DNA from: Flavobacterium soyae
Lineage (GTDB): Bacteria > Bacteroidota > Bacteroidia > Flavobacteriales > Flavobacteriaceae
Assembly: GCF_021245985.1 (NCBI RefSeq)
Contig: NZ_JAJQXA010000003.1
Coordinates: 1-64,000 of the forward strand
Direction of reading: 5' to 3'
DNA length: 64,000 nucleotides
The translations under genes were made by a program, and so were the position numbers. Below the pieces are notes generated by a model. It had not been told where the DNA came from, did no database searches, and was given only the letters and a program-made list of their open reading frames with translations. Below, piece after piece: positions 1 to 8,516 of the stretch. The stretch's first letter is position 1. Each line of letters opens with the position of its first letter.

Positions 1-48
1 TGGAGAAATCCATCAACCGACAACCACAAACCAACAACTAAAAACCTT

Positions 49-157
49 AAGGTGGTTATTGCGGCGGGGCTCACCTCTTCCCATCCCGAACAGAGTAGTT
101 AAGCCCGCCTGCGCAGATGGTACTGCATCATTGTGGGAGAGTATGTCGTCGCCTTTC
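49..157 (+). rRNA. rrf: 5S ribosomal RNA
   Basis: About 108 bases with the 5S layout. The 5' AAGGTGG and the 3' CGCCTT close helix I, and the conserved segments CCCATCCCGAACAG and AGTTAAGC are present, followed by a GGGAGAGTATG-type 3' half. No 16S or 23S is in the window, so this is the distal end of an rRNA operon reading rightward. Bases 1-48 are the 23S-5S spacer. Ends are approximate within a few bases. Confidence 0.95.
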
Positions 158-164
158 TTTGAAG

Positions 165-197
165 AATCCTCATCATTCATTTGATGAGGATTTTTTG
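165..197 (+). terminator. Terminator of the rRNA operon
   Basis: Perfect 11-bp stem AATCCTCATCA / TGATGAGGATT with a 6-base loop, followed by a T run, 8 bases after the 5S 3' end. Confidence 0.85.
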
Positions 198-308
198 TTT
201 TACAGATGTTTGCTAATAGCAACTTAGATTGCAAGACTAAACTGTTAAATTATAGTCAATTGTTTGTTCTTCATCATTCATACTTTAGAAGTTTTAAATT
301 TGAATGAG

Positions 309-316
309 TATTTTTG
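309..316 (+). promoter_or_regulatory. -7 box of the pafA-like gene
   Basis: TATTTTTG matches the Bacteroidota -7 consensus TAnnTTTG and lies 21 bases before the ATG at 338. It rules out the in-frame start at 314, which would lie inside the box. No clear -33 TTG is visible. Confidence 0.6.
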
Positions 317-337
317 TGTTTAAATTATTTAGTAAAC

Positions 338-1957
338 ATGAAGAAAAGTATTTTACTGTTGACACTTTTTGTTATCACAAATTTAAGTGCGCAACAACGT
401 CCCAAATTAGTCGTAGGTATAGTAGTCGATCAAATGAAAATGGAATATTTATATCGATTTTCAGATGATTTTTCCCCAAATGGTTTTAAAAGATTAATGA
501 ATGATGGATTTGTTTTCCAGAATATGCATTATAACTATATGCCAACTTACACTGCACCGGGACACGCTTCTATATATACTGGTACAACACCTGCTACACA
601 CGGAATTGTTGGTAACGAATGGTTCAGCAGAACTCTTGGTAAAGAAATGTATTGTACAGATGATGCTGGAGTAAAAACTGTTGGAGACGGAACTGCAGAA
701 GAAGGTGCAATGTCTCCTAAAAATCTTCAAGCTACTACAATTACTGACGAAGTTCGTATGGCTACCAATTTTAATGGAAAAGTTATCGGAATGAGTCTTA
801 AAGACCGTGGTGCAATTTTACCGGCTGGACATTTTGCAAATTGGGCTTTTTGGTATAGTAAAACGGGATCGTTTATTTCGAGTACTTTTTATGGTGAAAA
901 ATTACCGGAATGGGTATCAGAGTTCAATAACGAAAAAAACTACTTAAAATATATTAATAAAGGCTGGGATTTATATAAGCCGGCTTCTGTATATAATGAA
1001 AGTCTTCCTGATAATAATCCTTATGAAGGTAAATTATATGGAAGTGCTGCTCCTGTTTTTCCGTATGATTTAAAATCAATGTATGAGAAAAATGACGCAG
1101 GAGTAATTCGTGCAACTCCATATGGAAACGATTTACTTGCTGATTTTGCTAAAAGAGCGATCGAAAAAGAAAATCTTGGAAGAAATAATACTACGGATTT
1201 CTTAACGGTTAGTTTTTCTTCTACAGATTATGTTGGTCATTTACTTGGGCCAAGATCAATGGAGCTTCAGGATACTTATTTAAGATTAGATCAAACAATA
1301 GCTGACTTTTTAGCTTATTTAGATAAAACAGTTGGGAAAGGAAATTATCTGCTTTTCTTAACTGCAGATCATGCAGGTGCTGAAAACGTAATTTATTTAA
1401 AGGATCGTAAATATAATGTAGACAATTATCCATCAAAAGATGTAAAGAAAAGCATGCAGGATTTTTCTACGAAGACTTTTGGAGTTGATTTGATTCAAAA
1501 TTATTCAAATTTTAATGTTTTCTTCAATAGACAAATTATAAAAGAAAAAGGATTAGAATTAGCAAAAGTTAAACTAGCTTTTAAAGAGTTTTTAATTTCT
1601 CAGCCACAAGTTAAAAAAGTGTATACAGAAGAAGAAATTTTAGCTAATGCCGGAAACGATTATTCTCTGAATTTTGTAGTAAAAGGTTATGACGTAACTC
1701 AAAATGGAGATCTTGTAATTGTTGACAAACCAGGAGATATCGAATATGCGACTACCGGAACTTCACATGGTACAATATACAGTTATGATACTCATGTACC
1801 AGCAATTTTTTATGGATGGCATATCAAAAAAGGAGAATCTTACGATAAAAAAGCAATTACTGAAATCGCACCAACTATAGCACAAAAAATTAAAGTTATT
1901 TTCCCTAATGGAACTGAAGCAAAAGTATTGCAGGAAGTTTTAGATGAAAAGAAATAA
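338..1957 (+). CDS. pafA: PafA-like alkaline phosphatase (phosphomonoesterase)
   Basis: 539 aa with an N-terminal signal peptide (MKKSILLLTLFVITNLSAQ), so exported. It belongs to the nucleotide pyrophosphatase/alkaline phosphatase superfamily. Visible active-site elements are the Thr72 nucleophile in PTYTAPGH, Asn93 in GNEW, Lys155 and Arg157 in LKDRG, metal ligands in STDYVGH and TADHAG, and a late His in GTSHG. The Thr/Asn/Lys/Arg spacing matches characterised PafA (T79, N100, K162, R164), the residues that set monoesterase specificity. PafA of Flavobacteriia is known as a phosphate-insensitive phosphatase releasing phosphate from organic esters. Monocistronic, with convergent ald downstream. 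The ATG at 338 was chosen because of the signal peptide and promoter box. Confidence 0.88.
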   Translation: MKKSILLLTLFVITNLSAQQRPKLVVGIVVDQMKMEYLYRFSDDFSPNGFKRLMNDGFVFQNMHYNYMPTYTAPGHASIYTGTTPATHGIVGNEWFSRTLGKEMYCTDDAGVKTVGDGTAEEGAMSPKNLQATTITDEVRMATNFNGKVIGMSLKDRGAILPAGHFANWAFWYSKTGSFISSTFYGEKLPEWVSEFNNEKNYLKYINKGWDLYKPASVYNESLPDNNPYEGKLYGSAAPVFPYDLKSMYEKNDAGVIRATPYGNDLLADFAKRAIEKENLGRNNTTDFLTVSFSSTDYVGHLLGPRSMELQDTYLRLDQTIADFLAYLDKTVGKGNYLLFLTADHAGAENVIYLKDRKYNVDNYPSKDVKKSMQDFSTKTFGVDLIQNYSNFNVFFNRQIIKEKGLELAKVKLAFKEFLISQPQVKKVYTEEEILANAGNDYSLNFVVKGYDVTQNGDLVIVDKPGDIEYATTGTSHGTIYSYDTHVPAIFYGWHIKKGESYDKKAITEIAPTIAQKIKVIFPNGTEAKVLQEVLDEKK

Positions 1958-1970
1958 AGTATAAAAGAAA

Positions 1971-1998
1971 AAAACCTGTCTTTCAAAACAGGTTTTTT
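1971..1998 (+). terminator. Terminator after the pafA-like gene
   Basis: AAAACCTGT / ACAGGTTTT stem with an 8-base loop and a T run, 14 bases after the stop codon. Confidence 0.75.
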
Positions 1999-2007
1999 AT
2001 GGCATAA

Positions 2008-2038
2008 AAAAAGGCTTTTCATTACGAAAAGCCTTTTT
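2008..2038 (-). terminator. Terminator of ald (bidirectional)
   Basis: 13-bp perfect stem AAAAAGGCTTTTC / GAAAAGCCTTTTT. A-tract and T-tract on both sides let it work in both directions between the convergent genes. Confidence 0.8.
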
Positions 2039-2075
2039 ACTTTATTGCTTAGTAAGCACTTATTTAATATTGACA

Positions 2076-3194
2076 CTATGCGTTTGCCAATACTAATTCT
2101 TCATTAAAAGGAAGGTTCCATGCTTCAGCAACTCCTTTGTAAAGGATTTTTCCATTAGCAATATTTAAACCTTTTTTCAATTCTTCGTTTTCTGCACAAG
2201 CTTTTTCCCATCCTTTGTTTGCTAATTGTACTGCATAAGGCAAAGTAGCATTAGTCAAAGCTAAAGTAGATGTATAAGGAACAGCTCCTGGCATATTAGC
2301 TACACAATAGTGTACGATATCATCAATAATAAAAGTTGGGTTTTCGTGAGTTGTAGGAGTACAAGTTTCGATACATCCACCTTGGTCAACTGCAACGTCA
2401 ACAACAACAGTTCCCGGACGCATTAATTTAAGCATATCACGTGTAATTAAGTGAGGTGCTTTTGCTCCTGGAATTAAAACTGCACCAACAATTAAGTCAG
2501 CATCTTTAATTGCTCTAGTAATATTATAATGGTTAGACATTTCTGTATTTACATTTGCTGGCATAATATCATCTAATTGACGTAAACGTGGCAAACTTAA
2601 ATCCATGATAGTAACCTGTGCTCCTAAACCAGCAGCCATTTTTGCAGCTTGAGTTCCAACAATTCCTCCACCTAAAACTAATACTTTTGCTGGCGGAACA
2701 CCTGGAACACCACCTAAAAGAATTCCTCTTCCTTTTAATGGTTTTTCAAGATATTTTGCTCCTTGTTGAATAGCCATACGACCTGCAACTTCAGACATTG
2801 GAACTAATAATGGTAAACTGCGGTCTGTTTTTTCAACAGTTTCATAAGCTAAACAAACTGCACCTTTTTCAAGCATTGCGTGAGTTAATGGCTCAGATGA
2901 TGCAAAGTGAAAATAAGTGAATAACAATTGATCTTTTTTAATTAATGGGTATTCAGACGCAATTGGTTCTTTTACTTTAATAATCATTTCTGCAATTGCA
3001 TAAACTTCCTCAATAGTTGGTAAAACTACAGCACCAGCCTGCGCATATTCTTCATCAGCAAAGCCGCTTCCTAAACCAGCAGTAGCTTGCACATAAACTG
3101 TATGTCCATGTTTTTTCATTTCAGAAACACCAGCAGGAGTTAAAGCAACTCTGTTCTCATTGTTTTTTATCTCTTTTGGAACACCTATTATCAT
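2076..3194 (-). CDS. ald: Alanine dehydrogenase
   Basis: 372 aa, the usual family length. NAD-dependent oxidative deamination of L-alanine to pyruvate, cytosolic. Family residues are in place: Arg15 in NNENRVALTP, Lys75 in KVKEP and His96 in YFHFA (substrate and catalysis), the NAD-binding loop GGGIVGTQAAKMA, and VDVAVDQGGC. Divergent from an Lrp/AsnC regulator starting 200 bp away, a classical arrangement for Lrp control of ald. Single gene, ended by the hairpin at 2008-2038. Confidence 0.96.
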   Translation of the reverse strand: MIIGVPKEIKNNENRVALTPAGVSEMKKHGHTVYVQATAGLGSGFADEEYAQAGAVVLPTIEEVYAIAEMIIKVKEPIASEYPLIKKDQLLFTYFHFASSEPLTHAMLEKGAVCLAYETVEKTDRSLPLLVPMSEVAGRMAIQQGAKYLEKPLKGRGILLGGVPGVPPAKVLVLGGGIVGTQAAKMAAGLGAQVTIMDLSLPRLRQLDDIMPANVNTEMSNHYNITRAIKDADLIVGAVLIPGAKAPHLITRDMLKLMRPGTVVVDVAVDQGGCIETCTPTTHENPTFIIDDIVHYCVANMPGAVPYTSTLALTNATLPYAVQLANKGWEKACAENEELKKGLNIANGKILYKGVAEAWNLPFNEELVLANA

Positions 3195-3231
3195 TTGATA
3201 TATTTTTTTGTTTTTTATTGAATTTGTTTTA

Positions 3232-3239
3232 CAAAGCTA
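3232..3239 (-). promoter_or_regulatory. -7 box of ald
   Basis: Reads TAGCTTTG on the minus strand (TAnnTTTG), 38 bases before the ald ATG, in the ald/lrp divergent region where an Lrp-type regulator would bind. Confidence 0.55.
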
Positions 3240-3394
3240 CAGAGAGAGAATAAATTATGGTTTACTGATTAATAAATAAGAAAATATTATTTTATTTTTT
3301 ACTTTTACAGAAAATTATTCTGTTTTGCCCCTTAATTTATTCTTCAAAAAGAAAAAAAAACTAAGAAACACTACTCTAATAAAACGTTTTCGTT

Positions 3395-3853
3395 ATGGCT
3401 TTAGATGAAATTGACAAAAAAATACTACGTCTTTTACAGGAAGATGCACACTATACCTTAAAAGATATCGCAAACAAAATAAATTTGTCCTTAACTCCGG
3501 TTCACGACCGGGTGAAACGTCTTGAAAAAGATGGGATTATAGAAAAATACGTTACAATTTTAGACAAGAAAAAACTTGGAAATAATTTAACAGTTTACTG
3601 TCAGGTTACGCTTACTAAGCAGACTTATGATACTTCTGAAGGATTTAATCAGTCAATTTTAAATTTACCCGAGGTTGTAGAGTGCAATTATGTTTCAGGA
3701 AACTTCGATTATATGCTTAAAATTATAATTCCAGATATGGAAAGCTATCATCATTTTCATCAAAAGAAATTATCTGTTTTACCTGAAGTTTCACTTATAA
3801 ATACTGTATTTGTGATATCAGAAGTAAAGAGCACAACTGTTTTACCTATTTAA
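3395..3853 (+). CDS. Lrp/AsnC family transcriptional regulator
   Basis: 152 aa. The N-terminal winged HTH begins with the family motif LDEIDKKILRLLQEDA and contains the recognition helix region LSLTPVHDRVKRLEKDGII (about residues 1-60). The C-terminal RAM/AsnC ligand-binding domain (about 65-145) ends in NTVFVISEVK. Such proteins form octamers that sense amino acids. Its position divergent from ald suggests it activates ald in response to alanine; this target is inferred from context only. Confidence 0.92.
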   Translation: MALDEIDKKILRLLQEDAHYTLKDIANKINLSLTPVHDRVKRLEKDGIIEKYVTILDKKKLGNNLTVYCQVTLTKQTYDTSEGFNQSILNLPEVVECNYVSGNFDYMLKIIIPDMESYHHFHQKKLSVLPEVSLINTVFVISEVKSTTVLPI

Positions 3854-3864
3854 TAAGAAAACAA

Positions 3865-3890
3865 AAACCACCAAGTAAACTTGATGGTTT
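3865..3890 (+). terminator. Terminator after the Lrp-family gene
   Basis: AAACCACCAAG / CTTGATGGTTT stem with one G-U type pair and a short loop. Only a weak T run follows, so moderate support. Confidence 0.5.
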
Positions 3891-3910
3891 AAGTAAGTAG
3901 TTAGATTGAA

Positions 3911-5359
3911 TTAATAATAAGTATAACGTCTTACCTTGGCAATATATTTTGCAAGACGAATAACCTGATGACTATAACCGTATTCATTATCGTACCAAAT
4001 ATAGAGTACAATGTTTTTTCCATCCTTTGAAACAATAGTTGCATTGCTGTCATAAATTGATGGAGCCGAAGTTCCCACAATATCAGATGAAACTAATTCA
4101 TTATTCAGTGAATATTTAATTTGCTCTACCAGTTCTCCTTCAAGAGCATATTTTTTCATGATTTTATTGATTGCTGTAATCGATGTTGCTTTTTTAACTT
4201 CTAAATTTAAAACCACTAATGAACCATTAGGAACAGGAACTCGAATAGCGTTTGAAGTTAATTTTCCTTCTAAAGATGGTAAAGCTTTTGAAACAGCATT
4301 TCCTGCACCAGTTTCAGTAATAACCATATTTAGAGCTGCAGCCCTTCCACGGCGATATTTTTTATGCATATTATCAACCAAATTTTGGTCGTTGGTATAA
4401 GAATGAATAGTTTCTAAATGTCCTTTTACAACTCCTAAAGTATCTTCAATAACTTTTAAAACAGGCGTAATAGCATTTGTTGTGCAAGATGCCGCAGAGA
4501 AAATATTATTTTCATCTGGATTATAGTCATTATGGTTAACTCCGTGCACAATATTTGGAACACCTTTTCCTGGGGCAGTCAATAAAACTTTATTAACCCC
4601 ATTTGATGTTAAATGTCTTTTTAAAGCTTCTTCGGTTGTAAATGCACCTGTATTATCAATTACTAATGCATCATTAATTTCATATTCGGTATAATCAATC
4701 TCTTCTGGAGAATTTGCAGAAATAATATGAACCGTAGTTCCGTTAATTATTAGCGCATTGTTTTTAGCATCTGCAATTACAGAACCTTGAAAATCTCCGT
4801 GGATAGAATCATAGCGTAATAAAGAAGCACGTTTCTCTAAAGTTACAGCGTCATTTTTATCTCGGGTCACAATCGCTCTCAAACGCAATTGATTTCCTTT
4901 TCCGGTTTTAGACATTAATTCTCTGGCCAATAAGCGTCCGATTCTTCCAAATCCATATAAAATAACATCTTTGGGCTGAATTTCTTGTGAAGATTTTGAT
5001 TTTTTCAATTTTTCGATCACAAAATATCTTGCGTCAGGATATTTCTCATCTTCTAGATGATACTCGTAAGTTAATTTTCCAAGATCTATTTTCGCAGGCG
5101 GAAGATCTAAAGACAAAACAACTTTTGCGATTTCTACAGAATCGAAAATGGTGATAGGTTTCCCCACAAATTCACCGGCATATTGATGAAGATTGATAAT
5201 ATCGCTGACATTTTTATCCAATAATTGGTTTTTAAATAAAACCATTTCTATGGATTTGTCATACCACAAATCACTTATCACTTTAATTAATTCGACACCA
5301 GCTCTTCTTCGGTCGACTTGTAATGATACCTCTTTTTGGTACAAAGAATTTTTGCTCAT
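3911..5359 (-). CDS. gap: Glyceraldehyde-3-phosphate dehydrogenase, long form
   Basis: 482 aa, about 145 longer than the usual 330-340 aa enzyme. Residues 1-130 form an N-terminal extension without Rossmann motifs. The NAD-binding domain starts at ILYGFGRIGRLLAREL (132-147), and the catalytic cysteine is Cys292 in SAASCTTNAI. The C-terminal signature WYDNEYGYSHQV is present. It catalyses G3P + NAD(P) + Pi to 1,3-bisphosphoglycerate in glycolysis or gluconeogenesis. Long GAPDHs of this type occur in Bacteroidota. Whether this one is catabolic or anabolic cannot be read from the sequence. Single gene. Confidence 0.93.
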   Translation of the reverse strand: MSKNSLYQKEVSLQVDRRRAGVELIKVISDLWYDKSIEMVLFKNQLLDKNVSDIINLHQYAGEFVGKPITIFDSVEIAKVVLSLDLPPAKIDLGKLTYEYHLEDEKYPDARYFVIEKLKKSKSSQEIQPKDVILYGFGRIGRLLARELMSKTGKGNQLRLRAIVTRDKNDAVTLEKRASLLRYDSIHGDFQGSVIADAKNNALIINGTTVHIISANSPEEIDYTEYEINDALVIDNTGAFTTEEALKRHLTSNGVNKVLLTAPGKGVPNIVHGVNHNDYNPDENNIFSAASCTTNAITPVLKVIEDTLGVVKGHLETIHSYTNDQNLVDNMHKKYRRGRAAALNMVITETGAGNAVSKALPSLEGKLTSNAIRVPVPNGSLVVLNLEVKKATSITAINKIMKKYALEGELVEQIKYSLNNELVSSDIVGTSAPSIYDSNATIVSKDGKNIVLYIWYDNEYGYSHQVIRLAKYIAKVRRYTYY

Positions 5360-5409
5360 AATTGATTAAATTGAAATAATAAAACGCTCACTTATTTTAT
5401 AATTTGGCG

Positions 5410-5417
5410 CAAAAGTA
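5410..5417 (-). promoter_or_regulatory. -7 box of gap
   Basis: Minus-strand TACTTTTG (TAnnTTTG) about 50 bases before the gap ATG. Confidence 0.55.
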
Positions 5418-5466
5418 TCTATTTCAATCGATTTCGTAAACTATTTTAGCATTTATTTTTCAAAAC

Positions 5467-5504
5467 AAAAAAAGCCACCTTAATTTCTTAAGATGGCTTT
5501 TTTT
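5467..5504 (-). terminator. Terminator of the HtrA-like gene
   Basis: Stem AAAAAAGCCAcCTTAA / TTAAGATGGCTTTTTT with one non-Watson-Crick pair and T runs on both ends, 55 bases downstream of the protease stop. Confidence 0.8.
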
Positions 5505-5513
5505 AAAGTTTTC

Positions 5514-5559
5514 AGTCGCAGTTTTAGTTTACAGTTTTAAAGAACTAAATACTGCGACT
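5514..5559. repeat. CAGT-phrase intergenic repeat with inverted ends
   Basis: AGTCGCAGT and ACTGCGACT are perfect 9-bp inverted ends around imperfect copies of an AGTTT(A/T)CAGTTTT phrase. The same phrase family recurs at 37587-37653 and 38735-38838. The right arm runs up to the protease stop codon. Confidence 0.6.
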
Positions 5560-6959
5560 TAAATAATAATTCTAAATATCTCTCCGTTTTTATTGATCAT
5601 TTCAATGCGAACACTTTGTCCTTCGTCTTTTTTATTTAAAAGTTTAGAAACAGTTTCAACATTTGTTGCTTTTACGTTATCGATGCTCAAAATAATATTT
5701 CCCTGCAATTCATTTTGGTATTGCATTAAATTCTCATTTGTGATGTTTTTGATTTTTACACCATAATCAATTTTGAATCTCTTTTTATCAGCAGCATCGA
5801 TATTTTCTAATTCAATTCCTTTAAATTCAGTGCTGAAAAACTCATTTTTGCTTAAAGTAACCGGAACAGTTTTAGTTTTTCCATCTTTAATATAAGTTAC
5901 TTTTACAACGTCATTCGGGCGTTTTGTGTTGATGTAACCTGAAAGATCAGCAAAAGTAGCAATGTTTTGCTCGTCTAGTTTTACAATAATATCACCTTTT
6001 GTAAGACCCGCTTTTTCCGCACCAGAATTTTTAGATACTTTATTAATGTAGAAACCTTGCGTTTCAGTAATTCCTAATTCTTTTGAAGCCGTGCTGTTTA
6101 ATTCACCGCCTTCAACACCAAGAATTCCTCTTTGAACATTTCCATATTCCATAATATCCTCAATAATTTTTCGAGCAATATTTGATGGAACAGCAAAAGA
6201 ATATCCAACATACGATCCTGTCATAGACGAAATCATAGTATTAATACCAATTAATTCGCCTCTTGTATTTACTAATGCACCGCCAGAATTTCCCGGATTT
6301 ACAGCAGCATCAGTTTGAATAAAAGATTGAATTCCGCTTTGGTCTAAATTTCTGGCTTTCGCCGAAACAATTCCGGCAGTAACTGTTGAAGTTAAATTAT
6401 ACGGATTACCAACTGCCAAAACCCATTCTCCAATTTTTACAGAATCAGAGTTTGCAAAAGCAGTATATGGTAATTTTTCATCAGCACTTATTTTTAATAA
6501 GGCAATGTCCATTTTAGAATCTGTACCAATTAATTTTGCTTTGTACGATTTTTTATTGTTCAGGGTGATTTCAATTTCAGAAGCATCTTTAATAACGTGA
6601 TTGTTTGTCACGATATATCCATCTTCAGATATAATAACACCAGATCCGGTTCCTACTTGTTCTTGCTGCTGCTGCCCGCCATAACCGTAGAAAAATTCCA
6701 TCATAGGATTACTTACCGTTCTTCTCGAAACATTTTTTACGTGAACAACCGTGTGAATTGTTTTATCTGCAGCTTCTGTAAAATCAACTGCTTCACTGGG
6801 TAATCCAACGGTTCTTCCGTATGAATTAGGAGCAAGGGTAACAACAGAGTTTCCTTTTCCAAAAAAAGAATCACTGCCGTCAAATAATAACTTGTAAGCA
6901 CCAAGCGTAGTAGCACCGCTTAGTAGTGAAACTAAAAATAAGGTTGAAAATCTTTTCAT
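5559..6959 (-). CDS. degP: HtrA/DegP-family serine protease with two PDZ domains
   Basis: 466 aa. N-terminal signal/anchor segment (MKRFSTLFLVSLLSGATTLG). Trypsin-like domain about 60-270 with catalytic His121 (TNNHVI), Asp151 (DIALLKI) and Ser225 (GNSGGALV). PDZ1 about 280-370 and a more divergent PDZ2 about 385-466. Envelope protease/chaperone that degrades misfolded periplasmic proteins. A glutamine run (QQQQ) lies in the LA-loop region before the His. Monocistronic, ended by the hairpin at 5467-5504. Could equally be called DegQ-like; the Do family assignment is firm. Confidence 0.94.
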   Translation of the reverse strand: MKRFSTLFLVSLLSGATTLGAYKLLFDGSDSFFGKGNSVVTLAPNSYGRTVGLPSEAVDFTEAADKTIHTVVHVKNVSRRTVSNPMMEFFYGYGGQQQQEQVGTGSGVIISEDGYIVTNNHVIKDASEIEITLNNKKSYKAKLIGTDSKMDIALLKISADEKLPYTAFANSDSVKIGEWVLAVGNPYNLTSTVTAGIVSAKARNLDQSGIQSFIQTDAAVNPGNSGGALVNTRGELIGINTMISSMTGSYVGYSFAVPSNIARKIIEDIMEYGNVQRGILGVEGGELNSTASKELGITETQGFYINKVSKNSGAEKAGLTKGDIIVKLDEQNIATFADLSGYINTKRPNDVVKVTYIKDGKTKTVPVTLSKNEFFSTEFKGIELENIDAADKKRFKIDYGVKIKNITNENLMQYQNELQGNIILSIDNVKATNVETVSKLLNKKDEGQSVRIEMINKNGEIFRIII

Positions 6960-7103
6960 ATTACAATTTATGTTTTTAAGTTATATAGGTATTTGTTTTA
7001 AGATATCTAACGTAAAATTATACCAAAAAATTATTTGAGAAAATGGTTTAACTCTCTTTAACATTGATTAACATTTCATTAATTAATCTTCGTTCTTTCT
7101 TCG

Positions 7104-7111
7104 TACTTTTG
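7104..7111 (+). promoter_or_regulatory. -7 box of the dapF operon
   Basis: TACTTTTG (TAnnTTTG), 20 bases before the dapF ATG, implying a very short leader. Confidence 0.65.
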
Positions 7112-7131
7112 TATTTCTTAATGAATAAAAA

Positions 7132-7914
7132 ATGCAAGTAGAATTTTATAAATATCAAGGTACAGGTAACGATTTTGTAATGATCGACAACAGATCTAAT
7201 TTCTTCCCGAAAGAAGATGTGAAGTTGATTGAACGCTTGTGCGACAGACGTTTCGGAATTGGAGCTGACGGCCTAATTTTGTTAGAAAATGATTCTGAAA
7301 CTGACTTTAAAATGGTTTACTATAATTCAGACGGAAACCAAAGTTCAATGTGCGGCAATGGCGGCCGCTGTCTGGTGGCTTTTGCAAATCAGTTAGGAGT
7401 TATTGATGATAAAACTACTTTTATTGCGACAGATGGTTTACATCATGCATCAGTAGGAAATGATGCAATTGTTTCGCTTCAAATGATTGATGTTGATAAA
7501 GTGCAAAAAAATGACTCTTATACTTTTTTAAATACCGGATCTCCGCATCACGTACAAATTGTTGATGATTTAGAACATTATAATGTAAAAGAAAACGGAG
7601 CTGCTATTCGTTACGGAAATTTATACGGAGAAAAAGGAAGCAACGTTAATTTTGTAAAAAAAGTAGATGATGATACTTTCTCTCTCCGCACTTATGAAAG
7701 AGGGGTTGAAGACGAAACTTTAGCTTGCGGAACTGGAGCAACAGCTGTAGCAATCGCAATGAATGCAATTGGACAAACAGATAAAACTTCAATTAATTTA
7801 AATGTTGAAGGAGGAAAATTGGTAGTTTCTTTTGATAAATTAGGAGATCATTTCACTAATGTTTTTCTAACCGGACCAGCAAAATTTGTCTTCAAAGGAA
7901 CTATAGAAATTTAA
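7132..7914 (+). CDS. dapF: Diaminopimelate epimerase
   Basis: 260 aa. Converts LL-DAP to meso-DAP for peptidoglycan and lysine, cytosolic. Both catalytic cysteines are in signature context: Cys74 in MCGNGGRC and Cys199 in ACGTGATA. The N-terminal KYQGTGNDFV is typical. First gene of a colinear set with an acetyltransferase, mltG and a DUF2279 gene, so cell-wall related. The 58-bp gap to the next gene holds AATTCCAA and AATCTAAAATC phrase repeats. Confidence 0.96.
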   Translation: MQVEFYKYQGTGNDFVMIDNRSNFFPKEDVKLIERLCDRRFGIGADGLILLENDSETDFKMVYYNSDGNQSSMCGNGGRCLVAFANQLGVIDDKTTFIATDGLHHASVGNDAIVSLQMIDVDKVQKNDSYTFLNTGSPHHVQIVDDLEHYNVKENGAAIRYGNLYGEKGSNVNFVKKVDDDTFSLRTYERGVEDETLACGTGATAVAIAMNAIGQTDKTSINLNVEGGKLVVSFDKLGDHFTNVFLTGPAKFVFKGTIEI

Positions 7915-7971
7915 AATTCCAAATTCCAAGTCCGAAAATTGACAATCAGCAATCTAAAATCTAAAATCACA
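7911..7971 (+). repeat. Short-phrase repeat tract before the acetyltransferase start
   Basis: Consecutive AATTCCAAATTCCAA, AATC and AATCTAAAATCTAAAATC phrases fill the whole spacer and end immediately before the ATG at 7973. Same phrase family as at 28491-28544, 34128-34192 and 36880-36918. Confidence 0.6.
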
Positions 7972-7972
7972 A

Positions 7973-8506
7973 ATGATTACACTCAAAGGCGATACCATTT
8001 ATCTGCGTGCACTAGAACCTGAAGACTTAGGGTTTGTGCATTCGATGGAAAATGATCAAAGCATTTGGGAAGTCAGTAATACCAATACACCTTATAGCCG
8101 GTTTTTAATTCGTCAATATCTTGAAAATGCACAACAGGATATTTATGAAGCCAAACAATTACGCTTAGCAATTTGTCAGGACGAAGATTTTCCGGCGATT
8201 GGATTGATCGATTTATTTGAATTTGATCCAAGAAATAACAGAGCGGGAATAGGTATTGTTATTCAGAAGAAGGAAAACAGAGGACAAAATATTGGTTCTG
8301 AGGCACTAGAACTTTTAATAAAATACTCTTTTTTTAATTTAAATCTGCATCAGCTTTATGCAAATATTAGTGTAAATAATGAAGCAAGTATAGCTCTTTT
8401 TACTAAATTTGGTTTTGAGAAAATAGGAATTAAAAAAGACTGGATTTTGCTAAATAACCACTATCAAGATGAAGCAATCTTTCAGTTAATCAATAAAAAC
8501 ATTTAA
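7973..8506 (+). CDS. GNAT N-acetyltransferase (RimJ/RimL-like)
   Basis: 177 aa, full GNAT length. Opens with ITLKGDTIYLRALEPEDL as in RimJ/RimL/SpeG-like acetyltransferases. The acetyl-CoA binding loop is NRGQNIGSEAL (motif A) and motif B follows as ANISVNNEASIALFTKFGF. It transfers acetyl from acetyl-CoA to an amine; the substrate cannot be deduced. Between dapF and mltG, 10 bp before the mltG start, so cotranscribed. Confidence 0.85.
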   Translation: MITLKGDTIYLRALEPEDLGFVHSMENDQSIWEVSNTNTPYSRFLIRQYLENAQQDIYEAKQLRLAICQDEDFPAIGLIDLFEFDPRNNRAGIGIVIQKKENRGQNIGSEALELLIKYSFFNLNLHQLYANISVNNEASIALFTKFGFEKIGIKKDWILLNNHYQDEAIFQLINKNI

Positions 8507-8516
8507 ACTAATAGCT

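Noticed and set aside
13-234. Minus-strand reading frame over the 5S rRNA
   Set aside because: It overlaps the rRNA gene and its terminator, with no protein-like features.
314-337. Longer start for the PafA-like protein
   Set aside because: It would begin inside the TAnnTTTG box and would bury the signal peptide behind eight extra residues.
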